Positions 48,881-61,896 are shown, counted from the first letter of the stretch. The stretch is DNA of 64,000 nucleotides from Sciurus carolinensis (GCF_902686445.1 NC_062232.1:74045440-74109439); one strand, 5' to 3'. Numbers and translations: made by a program. The notes: generated by a model from the letters alone, not told the origin.

Positions 48881-49427
48881 TTTCACGTTCACGCCGATCA
48901 TATCTATTTCCCATATACCCAACTCGTGTTCATTCCTGAAAAGTCTTCAAAACATATAGCACAAGAAGAGAATAAAACTCACACCTGGAAATATTTAATG
49001 TTCAAATAATAAAGACTAATGTCATACTTTGTATAACTCTATTTTGATTGGGGAGAGTGGGAGGCAGCTGCAAAGTTCTCCAAAGGAAAACAAGAAAATA
49101 TTTTGAAATGAACATAGTATTCACATTATATTAAATAGTTTCTAGTGACAATGATGAGAAAGTTAGTGTACTTCACCAGGATGGTGGTGTTTTCCCTTTT
49201 GTAGAGAAGGTAGCAAACAATTGAAAAACTCAACAATTTGCTTCCCACTCTGAAAAATTTAAAGGACATTTAAACTCTGTTTGGAGCTTAAGAAAGTTCA
49301 TTTCCTCAATCATATTTCCATGAGTGTAGTCAAATGGAAAATTTTCTTTTAAAAATCAACAAATATGTTTTGGTTCAGTTTGCAATGAAACAGTAACTTT
49401 CCTTAGTGAAAATAAAGTGTCCGCATG

Positions 49428-49429
<2 letters not shown>

Positions 49430-49469
<40 letters not shown>
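49430..49469. repeat. (CA)n microsatellite
   Basis: About 19-20 perfect CA units. Confidence 0.95.
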
Positions 49470-49471
<2 letters not shown>

Positions 49472-49645
49472 GTTTTTTGACCAAGTTTAGGAAAACACAA
49501 TTTTGACCTCATTTGGGATTAAAAAAATAAAGAGCCTTCCTCTTAGTAAGTTAGGATCATGTTTGACAGTGATTCACTTCTGCCATTCAATGCAAAATAA
49601 AAGGGAAAAATTCAAAATTTTACTTATCCATTTTAAAGGGAAAAC

Positions 49646-49935
49646 TTAGATTTTCATTTTTATTGAGACATAATTAATTTACATCCTTATCAGATATGTG
49701 TAAGACTTTGATACTTGTACACAATGTGTAATAATATAATCAGGATTGTTAGCATTTTCATGTCCATAAACAGTAATAATTTTTGTGTGTTGGGAACAGT
49801 CAGGGTCTTCTGGTTGTTTTGAAATAGACTATAACTTTTTATAGAACTGTCTGTCTACTAGAGCACTGAATGCTGAACACCAAAGCTAATTCCTTCCATC
49901 TAAATGTATTTTCCCATCACATAAATCTCATTTGG
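49646..49935 (-). mobile_element. Ancient L1 (L1M) 3' region
   Basis: 'gtgtgttgggaacagtcagg', 'cttctggttgttttgaaata' and 'actagagcactgaatgctga' resemble the antisense terminal region of old L1. Diverged. Confidence 0.45.
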
Positions 49936-51402
49936 GGACTTATGCTTCAACTAGACATTTCAAACTTGCCTCTTTTATAAAATTTTTTTCTCTCTTTATT
50001 GACAAGGACTAAGTTAACATAGGTCAATGGACTTCAACTCAGATCTGCTTTGAAATATCCATTTTGAATATATCTGAATTGATCTATACATAGGTTTATA
50101 GCCTATTTAAGAATCATGAAAGCAATACATCAAGGGGAAAAGCATTACTGTGTTCCAAATGAAAATTTACAGCCTATACATGTTAATATATTAACACATT
50201 TTAGGGAGGTGCTTACTGGATTTTAAAAAAATCTGAACTATAATCCAACTATATCCACTGGTATATATACCAGTAATTTATTCTCAATTTCTAAAAGTTA
50301 TAAGGAAAAAAAAAAACCAAAATGCTGCCATTAAGTTCAAATTTACAAAATGCTGCCAACTATACATACACAAAAGGTGAATTCAATAGTTCACATAATT
50401 CATATGGTTTTAAAAATAATAATCCCCCTTCTTGTTTCCTGTATACTCTCTTTAATTCAAAACTAGTTTAATTTGTTTTAAAAGAAAATTTCCTTTAAAA
50501 GTATAATCAATGAATATCTTAATCAACTGATTTTTGGTTATTTGCTTTTGAAGACTCTATTTTCAAAACATTTTTCTATATATAAAATAAGCTAAGTAGA
50601 GTTATTGAAATGTCATATCATTTAGTTAATAGTAATTTGTCAATATCAATTTCCTAGTTTTGCAAACATATCATGTTGGTATAAAAGGTTAACAGTGGAC
50701 GAAAAAGAATGAGGGATGTGCAGGAACTCCATACTAAGACTACAACATTTCTGTAAGTTTAAAGTTATCCCAAAATGAATAATTTTTAAAAATTCACTTT
50801 TATAAGTTAAAATCACCATTTACAAAAAAAATGGGTTCTCCTTTCTGAAAAGAAAATTTCTAATGTTGCGTTAATTTGAAATTCTGTAAAAAATCAACAT
50901 TATTTGAAGATAGTTGAAGCTGTCTATGTTGGAAAAGAAAAGGTAAAGTGGAAATAAATAGAAAAATCCATAAAAGACACTCAAAATATAAGAAGCCTAC
51001 AGAGATCATAGACATATGTTCTTAGAGGTGCAATCCAAAATAAAGCAAGTCGCCTAGAGTGCTTATCATGAATTCAAAGTAAGAAAATCAGCAACACTAT
51101 TGGCCCTGATAAAAATAGTGTCCTTTACCTTCCCTACATCTTGGTAGCTTAACTATCAGATCTTTGCACCCTAAAGCAATGATTTTGTTTTATATTTAGA
51201 TGTCACCTAGAACATCGCTGATCATTTACAAAAGTAAATACTATTGCATAATTCTGTTTCATTTTATATTACTTCATATTTTATAAAAACTACCACATTT
51301 TTACTCTTGGAAATCTCGATTTTCCATGAGATTCTATTATTATTGATTCTAGTAATATTTTAATACATCATTCTTAATAACTTTCATGATCAGTTAGCCA
51401 TT
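49936..51402. other. Unassigned AT-rich sequence
   Basis: No gene or transposon recognised. 'accaaaatgctgcca' and 'acaaaatgctgccaac' near 50318-50360 form a short local repeat. Confidence 0.35.
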
Positions 51403-51535
51403 AAATCATTTATTCAACAGATGTTTATTGAGTATTTCCCATATATCAAACAGTATTATTTGTGCTGGAGATGTAGCAGTATGCAAAAGAGAGAAAAAAT
51501 TCAATCCTCAAAGAAGTTTAAATTATGTTCATATA
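51403..51535 (-). mobile_element. L2 3' end
   Basis: 'tttattcaacagatgtttat' then 'tgagtatttcccatatatca' and 'tgctggagatgtagcagtat' match antisense L2. Confidence 0.7.
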
Positions 51536-51545
51536 TTCATTTTCC

Positions 51546-51960
51546 ATTTTATTTTAATACTATTTGTGTTTGACAAATTATGATGGTGTACATTTATGGA
51601 GAATGATATGATTCTTTTTTTGGTATGGGGGTATGTACTCAGGGACACTCAACAACTGAGTCACATCCCCATCCCTGTTTTGTATTTTATTTAGAGACAG
51701 GCTCTCATTGAGTTGCTTAGGGCCTCACTAAGTTGCTGAGAGTAGCTTTGAATTATTGAGCCTCCTGCCTCAGCCTCCTGAGCCACTGGGATTACAGACA
51801 TATGCTACTGCACCTGGGTGATATGATGTTTTCATATATTTATATAATGTAGCTTGATTAATTCAAGCTATTAAGCATATCCCTCACCTTGCTTACCTAT
51901 AATTTTATATGGTGTAATTTATTATTCTTTAAAAATAAAGAGATAAATTATCAAGAAAAT
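51546..51960 (-). mobile_element. Ancient L1 (L1M) 3' region interrupted by a SINE
   Basis: 'atggtgtacatttatggaga' lies left of the SINE and 'attaagcatatccctcacct' right of it. Together they follow the antisense terminal region of old L1. Confidence 0.5.
51614..51818 (-). mobile_element. Composite B1-ID SINE
   Basis: 'gtactcagggacactcaaca' and 'actgagtcacatccccat' (ID half) precede 'gagacaggctctcattgag' and 'cactgggattacagacatat' (B1 half). 'tgatatgattctt' on the left and 'tgatatgatgttt' on the right look like a target duplication. Confidence 0.92.
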
Positions 51961-52524
51961 GGATTTGCTAAATTAAATAAAGATCATACCATCACTATAT
52001 TATATAGGCATAGCACAAAATAAACAGGTGTTCAGTTTTAATGCTACGCAACACTTTAATGTAGCAGTTCAGTAAGATTTCTTTGGAATTAGCCTACTCT
52101 GCCACACAATGATAGAATCTGACAAGGTAGTATCATGGAGAATCTCTTTTACTTCTTCTGAGCTCTCATAAAGAACAACCCTGAAAATGTCAGTCTTTGA
52201 AATCACCCTACATAACTCTTAATAATGTATGGAATCCTGTTTGTTATGAATGTTTAACTGAGTTTTTTCCATTAACCCTTAATGGCAGATTATCAGAATT
52301 ATGAGTGTTTGTGATCCTGGGAAATGGAGCTTCCCTTTCCTCCACAACTCATTCAATTTTGAAGTTTGATGTCTTTCAAATATTATGCTTAGTATTAATT
52401 CATCTTGTTTATTTTTTCTACACAAACATTTTTCAGTTCATTTGTATATGAATGTATATAACAAACCATACTAATCACAGTGCATATTAATCATTTCAAT
52501 CTAGTTTAAAAAGACTAGAAGAGA
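51961..52524. other. Unassigned AT-rich sequence
   Basis: No feature recognised. Confidence 0.35.
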
Positions 52525-52613
52525 GGGGTTGGTAATATGACTCAGTGGTAGAGTGCTTGCCTGTCATGCAGGAGGCCCTGGGTTTGATCCTCAGCACCAT
52601 GAAAAAAAATATA
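52525..52613 (+). mobile_element. ID SINE
   Basis: 'ggggttggtaatatgactca', 'gtggtagagtgcttgcctgt' and 'cctgggtttgatcctcagca' are followed by an A run. Both internal promoter boxes are recognisable. Confidence 0.88.
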
Positions 52614-52861
52614 GAAGAAACAAAGAATCTATTCAATTCCATTCAAAGCTCCCATTCTCTGCATCTGTCAAATGTGGAGAATTCATCTCCAAGCATACTT
52701 TCCCAGAGACCCATCTCTGAACTGTTGTTCTATTCTCTATCTTTATAATTCCAGTACTAGAAGCATGAAAGATTTCTTTCAATGCAAGAAAAAAAAAAAA
52801 AAAAAAGAAAAGTCTACATGTTTACATTTCTGTGTGAAAGAATAATTTCAAGTACTCCATC

Positions 52862-52920
52862 AAGCATACTTGCTTTGGGACCTTGGGTAAATCATTTAAC
52901 TATCAATTCTTTAACACCAT
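52862..52920 (+). mobile_element. Possible MIR core fragment
   Basis: 'gggaccttgggtaaatcatt' and 'taactatcaattctttaaca' recall the MIR core; only about 50 bp. Confidence 0.4.
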
Positions 52921-53064
52921 TGGTCCCAATTAATAATAAAACAGTCCAGGAAATAGAAGTTACTGTATAGTTTAATGCTTCCAACTGTTAACTTGTAAGA
53001 TAAATTCTAATAAATAAAGTTATGTATAGAAAAAATAAATGTTCTACTGTCATTTGGAAACAAG

Positions 53065-53144
53065 AGACTGGGTATATAGCTTGTTGGGAGAGCACCTGCA
53101 GCCACAGGGCTCCAGTTTCAATCCCCAGCACCGTAAAACAAAAA
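53065..53144 (+). mobile_element. Diverged ID SINE
   Basis: 'gagactgggtatatagcttg' and 'gtttcaatccccagcaccgt' with an A/C-rich end. The middle has substitutions and the A box is poor. Confidence 0.75.
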
Positions 53145-54011
53145 CAGAATGAATACTCCAGAAACAATAAACTGTGTCTGTACAAAAATACAAAAAATAA
53201 TACCAAAATCCACTGATCATTCATTTATAAATTCTTTCTGTAATGATTTTTTTTCTTTTGATTCTATACACATAAACACCAGAATATAGATATTTCTTTT
53301 GGTAAAAGTTGCAAATTAATACTGGCTTTTGAAACACACAACTTCAAATACAGAAAGCAATCAGTAACTAAGCAAGTGCAGATTTTTAAATGCTATATGA
53401 ATGTCTATTAAAATAGGATATGCATTTAAGTTAAAAGTACAAAAACAAAACAAATACAATATTAAACAGTAGCAAAATAAGCAGATATTCTCTACAGAGG
53501 TTTCTCTTTTCTTGTATTACTTTGAATCCTCAAATTCCAAAGACTGTTTGGTCAACATTTATATAATCAAGAAGATAATCATTTATGATTCAATACATTA
53601 AGCTACATTTTGATATTTTCATTAACTAAAAAAAGGAAAACAATAGGGATTATTAAATCTTAATGTTGTTAAGAATTTTAGAGGCTACTTTTGGGTACTA
53701 CTTCTTGCTGGACTGGAATAAATTAGTCTAATCTATACTCTGTACTTGACAATGAATTTTGTCCCAAGTGCCCACCATATTCAGTGAACTACAAATTACC
53801 TTGATGTTCAATCAGTTTGGAACCTAAAATGAGAGGATTCTCTTATAACTAAGCAACTAAAATGCAGGAAGTCAAAGCAGGCAAACTTTTAGGCAATTCC
53901 AGTATGATGGCTAACAAATTATGCCCAAATGAGGCAGATGCCAAACTGCAACAGTAAGGTAATCCTTATAAGTAATTTTTTTTTTGTGTTTTTCTGTAAC
54001 TCGCCATGAAT
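53145..54011. other. Unassigned AT-rich sequence
   Basis: No feature recognised. Confidence 0.35.
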
Positions 54012-54082
54012 TAGGGAGTAAGTCAGTGGTAGAGTACATGCCTGGCATTCCCAAAGTCCTTGGTTTGATCACTAGAATAGTA
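54012..54082 (+). mobile_element. Diverged ID SINE
   Basis: 'gggagtaagtcagtggtaga' and 'ccttggtttgatcactagaa', then a TTAA-type repeat. Older than the copies at 52.5 and 61.8 kb. Confidence 0.75.
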
Positions 54083-54354
54083 ATTAATTAATTAACTAAT
54101 TAAAGTAGATCATCACATTGTAAGATGGGCATTCTAGACCATCTTCTGGTCTAGAGTGCTTCCTGGTTCTACAGCCCTTGTTTTTTCCCCTCAAATAAAC
54201 TTCATTAAATTGAACTGGCGTCTTTTCATATGTGTATAAAAATGATCAATCTTAAGTATTAAAGAGTTTTAAAAAAACTCATTTGGACTGAGACATATAG
54301 TTGAGAAGTTCTTGAAATGTTAGGCATATGAACTAATAAAAAATAAATCTAACA

Positions 54355-54442
54355 GTCTGGACACGTAGTTCATTAGTTTAGCAGAGCACTGGCCTAGCAT
54401 GTATAAGGTCTTAGGTTTGATCCCCAGCACCAAAAAATTAAA
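54355..54442 (+). mobile_element. Diverged ID SINE
   Basis: 'gcagagcactggcctagcat' and 'ttaggtttgatccccagcac' with an A-rich end. Confidence 0.75.
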
Positions 54443-54984
54443 ACTAAAATTAAAAAGTTAACCAGACTGTTATATTTGACCAAGTGATTTGATTCCTTGG
54501 TAAATAATCAAGATAACTGAAAATACAAGTCAACACAAAAACTTGTATGTAATTGTTCGTAGTGTAACAAGGACTTAGTGACCTCTTTGGCTAAATCACT
54601 GACTCTTCATTTGAGCCTGAAAATGTCCAATGGGTAAGTAAAAGAAGAATAAAATTTTGGTATATGTGCCTTCATTTTGTCTCTGTCTCCTTTATTACTT
54701 TAAACTTGGGGTCAAATTCTTACTCCACTCTGCATATAGATGTAGTACACACTTAAGGAGTGTCTTAGTCTAAAAATTGGTAATGTGAGGTTGGTTAGCC
54801 CTGAATTTACCTAACCTTTCTCATCTTCTTTCAAAACTGAAAGCATCAAGATAAGGGTAACTAAGATATTGTGACATCATAATACAGAGATTTTTCAACT
54901 GACAACTTTTATAGTGTCCTATTTCAGACCGCTGTGTGATATCTAGAAGTCTCTTGTCATTAACATAATCCTGACAGGAACAGT
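54443..54984. other. Unassigned sequence
   Basis: No feature recognised. Confidence 0.35.
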
Positions 54985-55412
54985 GAGCATTGCAGGAAAA
55001 TAACCCCAGGACAAGACCATAATTACTTCATTATGGAAACTGAAACTGACCTCTAAGCAGGAGCAGTAATCTCAAGGGAAACAAATTGCTTTTTCAAGTG
55101 ATAAGATTTTTCTGGAGCCACCACACAGAACCAGAACTCAGATAACAATCAAACAGTCCAGTTTGACGAAGACTAATTTTGCATGCTTCTGGTTCCCGGC
55201 TTCTGTTCTTTCCCTGCATCAACCTAATGTTGATGTTACTACCCCTAAAGTCATGGTTGAAGACACTGGTCCCTTCACCTTCCCAGTATAGATATACTAA
55301 TTAAAGTTCCTTGTCCGACTTCACCACTGCTCATTACTTCAATTGTCATCTTGGGATGAATCTTTTGAGACCCCTGGAGCTGGAGCCTACCATAAAGCTC
55401 CAGTAACAGCAG
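54985..55412 (+). mobile_element. Possible LTR fragment
   Basis: This segment is less AT-rich and ends in 'attaaagttccttgtccgac' then C/T-rich text, like an LTR R/U5. No clear termini or target duplication. Tentative. Confidence 0.3.
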
Positions 55413-55417
55413 TGGCA

Positions 55418-55860
55418 TTATTCATAATAATTGGAAAGTGAAGGGAACCCTAATGTCCATCAGCTAATGAATGAATAATGTAAGTAGAGAATATTCCATG
55501 TAATGGAATATTATTTAGCACTGAAAAAGAATGAAATATGCTGTAACATGTGTATACCTTGAAAATCTTATGTTAAATGAAACAAGCCAAGCACAAAAGA
55601 GTCACATATTTTATGATGCCATTTATATGAAATGTCACAAATAGGCACATCCATAGAGAAAGTCTATTAGTGGTCCACAGTGTCTGGGAAAGGAGGGAAT
55701 GGTCAATGACTTCTAATGAGTACAGGGCTTCTCATGAACTTTCCTGGAATTAAAAAGTACATATGTGACACAACTTTGTGAATATACTACACTACTGAAT
55801 TGAACACATTAAAAGAATTTGGGGGCATACAAATATATTTCAATATTAAAAAATAAGTCA
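55418..55860 (+). mobile_element. Ancient L1 (L1M) 3' end
   Basis: 'ctaatgtccatcagctaatg', 'taatggaatattatttagca', 'ttatgttaaatgaaacaagc' and 'gtgaatatactacactactg' give the ORF2 end and 3' UTR of an old L1 in order. Confidence 0.8.
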
Positions 55861-55879
55861 TGAAAAAGCACAACCGAAC

Positions 55880-56065
55880 CTCATTTGTTTCCACTATTAA
55901 CTAGCTGTTTAAACATAAGCAAATTACTAAACCTCATGGTTCAGTTTTTGTTGTCTGTCAAATGGGGCTAATAATGTCAAAAATGCAATGTTGTGTGTTA
56001 ATAAAATATATATAATACCTAACATGCAGTATATACCAAGAAAATGAAGCTCTTGTTATCATTGA
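55880..56065 (+). mobile_element. MIR SINE
   Basis: 'ctattaactagctgtttaaa', 'cataagcaaattactaaacc' and 'gtctgtcaaatggggctaat' are the MIR core. 'taatacctaacatgcagtat' follows as the 3' part. Confidence 0.75.
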
Positions 56066-56972
56066 TTTTATTTATATCATTTTAAAATCAAAAGCTAGAT
56101 AGGAGTTCAGAAATCTTCAACTCCTTCAATTAATTTAAAAAACGACTCACCTTCCTGCCCTGTGTACTTCCTATGTTTAATGTAAATAAGATACTGCAAA
56201 TTAGTTAAAAACTTCAGGTATACAAATACACGCATGCATACTCTCACACACGTGAAATAATATCTAAAAGATGCTTTGAATCTAATGCCTGAAATTATGT
56301 TTTCTCAACAAACTGGTTCTCATAGCTATTAAATATTTCCTAGTAATACTGTATGTATTTATCAAAAGGCTGCAGCTCCTTAAAACATAAACAAATCCAT
56401 TTGCATGTATTCTAGGAATTTTGTGGTTGCTTACTGAAAAAAGGATTAGTAGATATTTTACATGTCTACTTTTATTCATAGTCAGGGATGAACCAATCAA
56501 ACTTATCAAACTTTCAATTTTAAATCAGGAAAGAATCAGGAAAGTGATTTTATTTTTGTAAATATTCAAGTTTTAAAATTGTTAACCACTCTAGAGTATA
56601 TATAATACAACAAATTAAAAATTATATGGCCCTTTATTCTTAGGGTAACATGGTTTGAGAGGTGTTTCATTTATAATTTAATTTTTCTAACCACTTCAAA
56701 AATTCTATCATTCCTAGAACATTTAGAACACATTAAATATATTTCACATATAAAAATATTAATATTTTATTTATATAAATATTGCTATTTTGTTATCACA
56801 GAGCCATTATATTTATTGAGTAAAGTTATCATGTGTTTACTGTGTACAACTTTGCTAAACACATTAAATGAAATAGCATATGCTAAACACTTAGCAAAAA
56901 TGTAAATACTACATTATACCTCTGAGATAATACCAATATTAGTATGATGTTTTATTTTTAAAATTAATTAAA
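56066..56972. other. Unassigned AT-rich sequence
   Basis: No feature recognised. The minus-strand frame 56282-56509 has no domain. Confidence 0.35.
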
Positions 56973-57152
56973 CTTGGGATTGAACACTAAGTCACATCTC
57001 CAGCCCTTTTTATTTTTTATTTAGAGACAGAGTCTCACTAACTTGCTTAGGGCCTCACTAAATTGCTGAGGCTGGCTTTGAACTTGTAATCCTCCTGCCT
57101 CAGCCTTCTGAGCCTCTGGGATTACAGACATGGACAACTACACCCAGCTTGG
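56973..57152 (-). mobile_element. Composite B1-ID SINE
   Basis: A shortened ID half ('cttgggattgaacactaagt', 'cacatctccag') is followed by a full B1 half ('gagacagagtctcactaac', 'tctgggattacagacatgga'). Confidence 0.9.
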
Positions 57153-57164
57153 CTTTTTCTTGTT

Positions 57165-57410
57165 GCTGTTGTGACGGTGGTAATGAGAATGCTTAATGGA
57201 ATATGTACACTTCCAACAAAAATTTAAGTGCACAATACAGTACTGTTAACAATAGGCATAATTTAAGTTTTATGTACCTTGATTATCAAATTCCTTTCCC
57301 CACCTCCCCACAACCCTAAGTGACTATAATTAAATTCTCTGATTTTATGAATTTGAGTATTTCAGATACCTCACAGGAGTGAAATCATGAGTATTTTTCA
57401 AAGATTGGTT
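57165..57410 (-). mobile_element. Ancient L1 (L1M) 3' region
   Basis: 'acagtactgttaacaatagg', 'cctttccccacctccccaca' and 'gagtatttcagatacctcac' with 'aggagtgaaatcatgag' follow the antisense 3' end of old L1. Confidence 0.6.
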
Positions 57411-59764
57411 TAGTTCACTAAATGTAATGTCCATTAAACAGGTAAATGAACAAAGAAAATAGAGAATGTAGTCAACTAAAAGCAACATCAAATGAATTTT
57501 TGCCCCTTCAAAAGGAAAATATAAAAAGACATCAGATATTGTAAAGAGGGCTTTATGCTGATACATGCAAAGACATGAAGATGGCCTTCTTATCTGGTGG
57601 CATTCAAAGCCTCCAGAATATCTACAGGTGATCTATGACACTTATATTTACGTTCAGCATATCTCAAATTCACAAGTAAGCAGTAACTTGGTTTTAACAA
57701 AGTTAGATGAAAGAAAGAGTAGTTTCACTAATAAGTATATCAAGAGATTCATCTCACTAGATCCCTGCCAATAGCCATTTGAAAATCATTATGAAGAAGG
57801 GCAGGAATATTTGACAGGGGAAGAAGGGTAAGAGTAGAGGAGGCAAGTGAGTCTTGAGTAGTTGATGAAAAATTCCAGAAATAAACAATACAATAAGTTT
57901 TAAATTGCAAACCATTCTGAATTAATGTGATGAAATCTAACATCATCTCATTCCATCCCACCAAGGACATGAATCATTCCTTTCCCCAGAATATTCATGA
58001 TGTATAAGCTATCCACCTATCAATCACATTGTAGCTCTCCCAGTCCTCACATTGCCTTTCAGAGTATTGCAGAGCTTGTATTCAAATAACCTTTGTTTTA
58101 CTTAATAATGACCACAAATCATAAGAATAGTGGTGCTGGCAATGAGGAAGGAAAAAAGAGAAGCCATAAAGTGTTTCTTTTAAGTGAAATACACTAAGAT
58201 ATTTTCAGAGAGAACACAGCCACAAAACTTTAATTGAATATTGTTATAATTGTTCTATTTTATTAATGTTGGTAGCCTCAGTATGCCTAATATATAAATT
58301 AAACATCCTCATAAGTATGTAAGAGTAAGAAAAATATTGTTTATGTAGGTTGGGGCCTATCTATGATTTCAAGCACCCAATGGGATCTTGGAACATATCC
58401 CCTGAAGGTAAGGGAGGACTACTGAACTCCTTAATGTGTATCCTGAGCTACCTTGCCTTGTGTCAACTCCAACATAATTATATGGCTAAACCCAAATGTC
58501 TTCCTACTCCGTACCCAAACTTGAAGATGTTAATATGGAAGAAACTATCCTATCATATTGTTTTTACTTTAGATTTAAGGATACAACCTGAAATAATCTT
58601 TAATGTAGCCTGGCAATGACGCTTCATTTCCCTTGCTGGCAAACTTTCTCAGCCCTCTAAATTGACTGGTTTTCACCTTCTTCTTCTCCTCAAACCTCTA
58701 ACATGCTACCTTTTTATTCTCAGCTCATGTCATTGCTTCTTGTTTCACTCATAATACAGATAGTAGAGATTTTCTTCATCTTTCCATGGACCCTAGGTTA
58801 AAGAATTCACATTGAATACCATTCTCTCCTGCCCCCAAACTACTCCTGCAATCATCACCATTATTTATTAGATCAGCAATTCTTATTTCTCTGCTAGATC
58901 ACCTAAATCAACAACAACAAAAAATGTGTTTTAATATTTCCCATCTTTTAAAAAGCCATCTCTTGAGAAAATGGTAACCATATGCATGGGCATATAAAAA
59001 AATAGGTTTGGGCCTGCAACATTCCATTGCAAAGAGAGAAAGAGCCCTCACAGCCTATAATAGCCAAATCTCTTTGTATGTGAATATCTGTATTCTAAGC
59101 TTGATGTTTACTTTTTTCTTGTGCTTAAATTTGCAACATTTGCCTCCTGGCCAACCCCAAGGCTCTATCTAATCATGGGTGGGAGGGAATGGGGTCTTTT
59201 TACTGCAGCATGAAGGTGAGTGTATGCAGCCTCAGTACCCACAAAGGCTGCAGTGGTTTCACTGGCCATGCAAAAGCAATGCTTTGCAAGAGATTAGATC
59301 TTTTGCATTCTACCTTTTCTTTTGATGTTAATTAATGCTTTACCATTGAGACTGGTGTTCACATTGTCTGTTCTCAGCTAGCTCCAATAACACTGTTCTT
59401 TTCTCTAAATGACAGTTATCTGCACTTTGTCTAGGGCCACACTCATGGTACATTCTATCATGCAGCACAGCATGATCACCCTGAGTGAACAGAGAAATAC
59501 AATTTTCTATTTTTATTTCAGAATACAGAATCATAATCTTTTGAAGAAATATCTTCATGAATTAACTGCTCTACACACATTCCTGTAATTCACTTGAGGA
59601 GCTGACTTAAGAATAGACCTTAATATCACTCACTAGAGAAAACATATAAACCAGCAAGGGTGCAGTGACATACTGAATAAGATTGCAGGGCTTGAATACA
59701 TTCAATAATCTAATGAAAAGAATAGTAAAAGTTGATATATCAAAAGCTTTAATAAACAGATATT
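57411..59764. other. Unassigned AT-rich sequence
   Basis: No gene or confident repeat. The frame at 58350-58619 (89 residues) has no domain or splice context that I can support. Confidence 0.4.
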
Positions 59765-59975
59765 TTAACAAACACTTGACACATAACATTGTCCTTAATT
59801 CTCATATTACAACTTTTAAGTATGGCATTATATTGATCCCAGTTTAATGATAGTGAAAACAAGGCACTCATAATACAATTTACATGTGTAAGATTACACA
59901 CAGTTATTAAGCTATGGAGCTTGAATTTGAACCCAGTAATGTGACTCCACAGTTTGTGCTCTTTAGCCATTATCC
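59765..59975 (-). mobile_element. MIR SINE
   Basis: 'gtaagattacacacagttat', 'taagctatggagcttgaatt', 'tgaacccagtaatgtgactc' and 'gtgctctttagccattatcc' are antisense MIR ending at the tRNA-derived 5' part. Confidence 0.75.
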
Positions 59976-60692
59976 TGTTTTGTGAATGATTAACAACTTT
60001 ACTTAATCACCTTTCTTTGTTCTTGCTAAGCTTGGGATTTCATCAGATTGAGCTGAACCAAATATAGCTCACCTCTACGATCAGTAAATTCTCAATATTA
60101 CCAGTTAAATTAGGACATAAGTCAGGAACAACTTCTTCAATTAAGATATAAGACAAAATTTATTTACTCATCAAATAATGTGCCGATTAAGGGCCATGCA
60201 ATTGAAATCCTAAAGAACACTTGGAATTATAACAGTAGATGTGAGAACAAGGCAAGTATTTAAAAGTTAATATTATTGTCCCTTTTGCTCTCAGTTCAAA
60301 ACAAGAATTCAATAACAAAGGTCTGAATGATAAGGCTTCATAATCTTCCCACAAAATAATATTCAAAATATTGTTTAAATAGTTCAGGTGCAAAGATTTT
60401 AGAAATAAGCACATAGATACAAAATACCTACTTTTTATCATTTATCAAGGTAATCTGTTATCACTGGGACCTCACCGAGATTTCTATGAGTCATTTTCAT
60501 ATTTTCCTCAAAAACTTTTTGGAAACAAATAGTAGCGCAGATCAATAAGAAAATTAACTTAATTTGGAGAAAATATTCTACCTGCAGACAAATCACGTGA
60601 ACATTATTCTTGTGGTAGAGATTATTGTTCAATAAAACAAATATTTGGATATGTAGAAGCTTTAGGTATCCACTTGTTTAGCACTTTAAAAG
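59976..60692. other. Unassigned AT-rich sequence
   Basis: No feature recognised. Confidence 0.35.
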
Positions 60693-60845
60693 CTATCGAT
60701 TAGGAACTGGGGTTGCAGCTCAGTGATGTAGCCCTTGCCTCACACATTTGAGGCACTGTGTTCAATCCTCAGCACCACATAAAAATAGATAAAGATATTG
60801 TATTCATCAATAACTAACAAAAATTTCAAAAACACTATTGATTAG
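60693..60845 (+). mobile_element. ID SINE with target duplication
   Basis: The body (60704-60834) reads 'aactggggttgcagctcagt', 'gttcaatcctcagcaccaca', then the A/T-rich tail of the squirrel variant. CTATCGATTAG (60693-60703) and CTATTGATTAG (60835-60845) flank it with one difference. Confidence 0.9.
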
Positions 60846-61792
60846 AAATTAAAGCACTTCTATTTCAGATGATCTTTATAAAGTAGTTTATAATTCAAAA
60901 TGGTTATCAAAGGAAATCTGTTAACAGGAACCAATGACTTTTAAAGTGCATGTAATTTTCTTTATGAAATCACTCTGTGCTGTCTGAAGTCAGAAGTACT
61001 TCTTTTTTTATTCTTCACGGTTTAAAATAAGAGTTTTATTTTATAACAAAGTACTTCATTACTTCTAAGAAATCAAAAATGGCCTTTCCATTATTGTGCG
61101 TTTTTTGTGTGTATCCTTTAATGGAAAGGTATTTCTCATTGAAGTATGAAACCTAATTATATAATCGTACACTGCTCTCTTCCTATTAGAACAATAGTTT
61201 GGGGACTTCTAATAGCTCAGGTGTTGTATGCAAGTGTTATAGTATTTGGCAGGAGAACTCCATAGTACCAGAATAACTCTGGTACTTTCATTTTAATGAA
61301 TAAGACACTAGGTATTCAAGATAACTTACTTTACACAGAGTTTTCAGTTTTATTGTTTGAAGTGATAGGTTTTGGTTTAGCTTCCCTCCAAAGAGATATC
61401 ACACATAGTGATGTCACTGTTTTATGCCTATAACTAGATTATTCTTCATTACAAAAATATTACCTAAAAATAGAGTATCATTACTAAATGAACCTTAGAG
61501 AAAATATTTAGTTTTTAAAAATTAGGAGAAATAAATTCCCTACAATTTCTTTCCCTCATAAAGGAAAAAAAGATGGGGTAGGAACAATGTTCACATTTGC
61601 ATATTGTATGTAATCCTTTTTGTAAGCAGAAACCTGAATATTCAATACAGTTTATGATTAAACTGGATATAGAAAAAACACCTTTCCAAGGCTGGTTATA
61701 ACCAAATATTCTGAAACACATCATATAATTATGGTTCTGTAAAGTAAATATCACATTGAGGTATACAGTAAATCAAATAAAAGTATCTTCCT
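60846..61792. other. Unassigned AT-rich sequence
   Basis: No feature recognised. Confidence 0.35.
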
Positions 61793-61896
61793 GGGGCTGG
61801 GGATATAGCTCAGTTGGTAGAGTGCTTGCCTCACAAGCACAAGGCCCTGGGTTCAATCCCAAGCACCACAATAACAAAACAACAACAACAACAACA
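61793..61896 (+). mobile_element. Well-preserved ID SINE with Pol III boxes
   Basis: The body begins GGGGCTGGGGATATAGCTCA. The A box TAGCTCAGTTGG (61806-61817) fits the tRNA consensus. The B box GGTTCAATCCC (61850-61860) differs from consensus at one place. It ends in (AAC)n, not pure A. Flanks 'aagtatcttcctg' and 'aatattttcctg' suggest a diverged target duplication. It is a SINE descended from a tRNA, not a tRNA gene: there is no cloverleaf anticodon arm that I would accept. Confidence 0.92.

Larger units (their letters stand above)
47801..49645. other. Unassigned sequence with a local duplication and (CA)n
   Basis: No gene recognised. It contains the 102-bp direct duplication at 47936 and 48779 and a (CA)n at 49430-49469. 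Confidence 0.4.

Noticed and set aside
61793..61870. A tRNA gene with A and B boxes
   Set aside because: The sequence is the ID SINE: CCCAGCACCA-type end, AAC tail and sibling copies elsewhere in the window; no acceptable cloverleaf.
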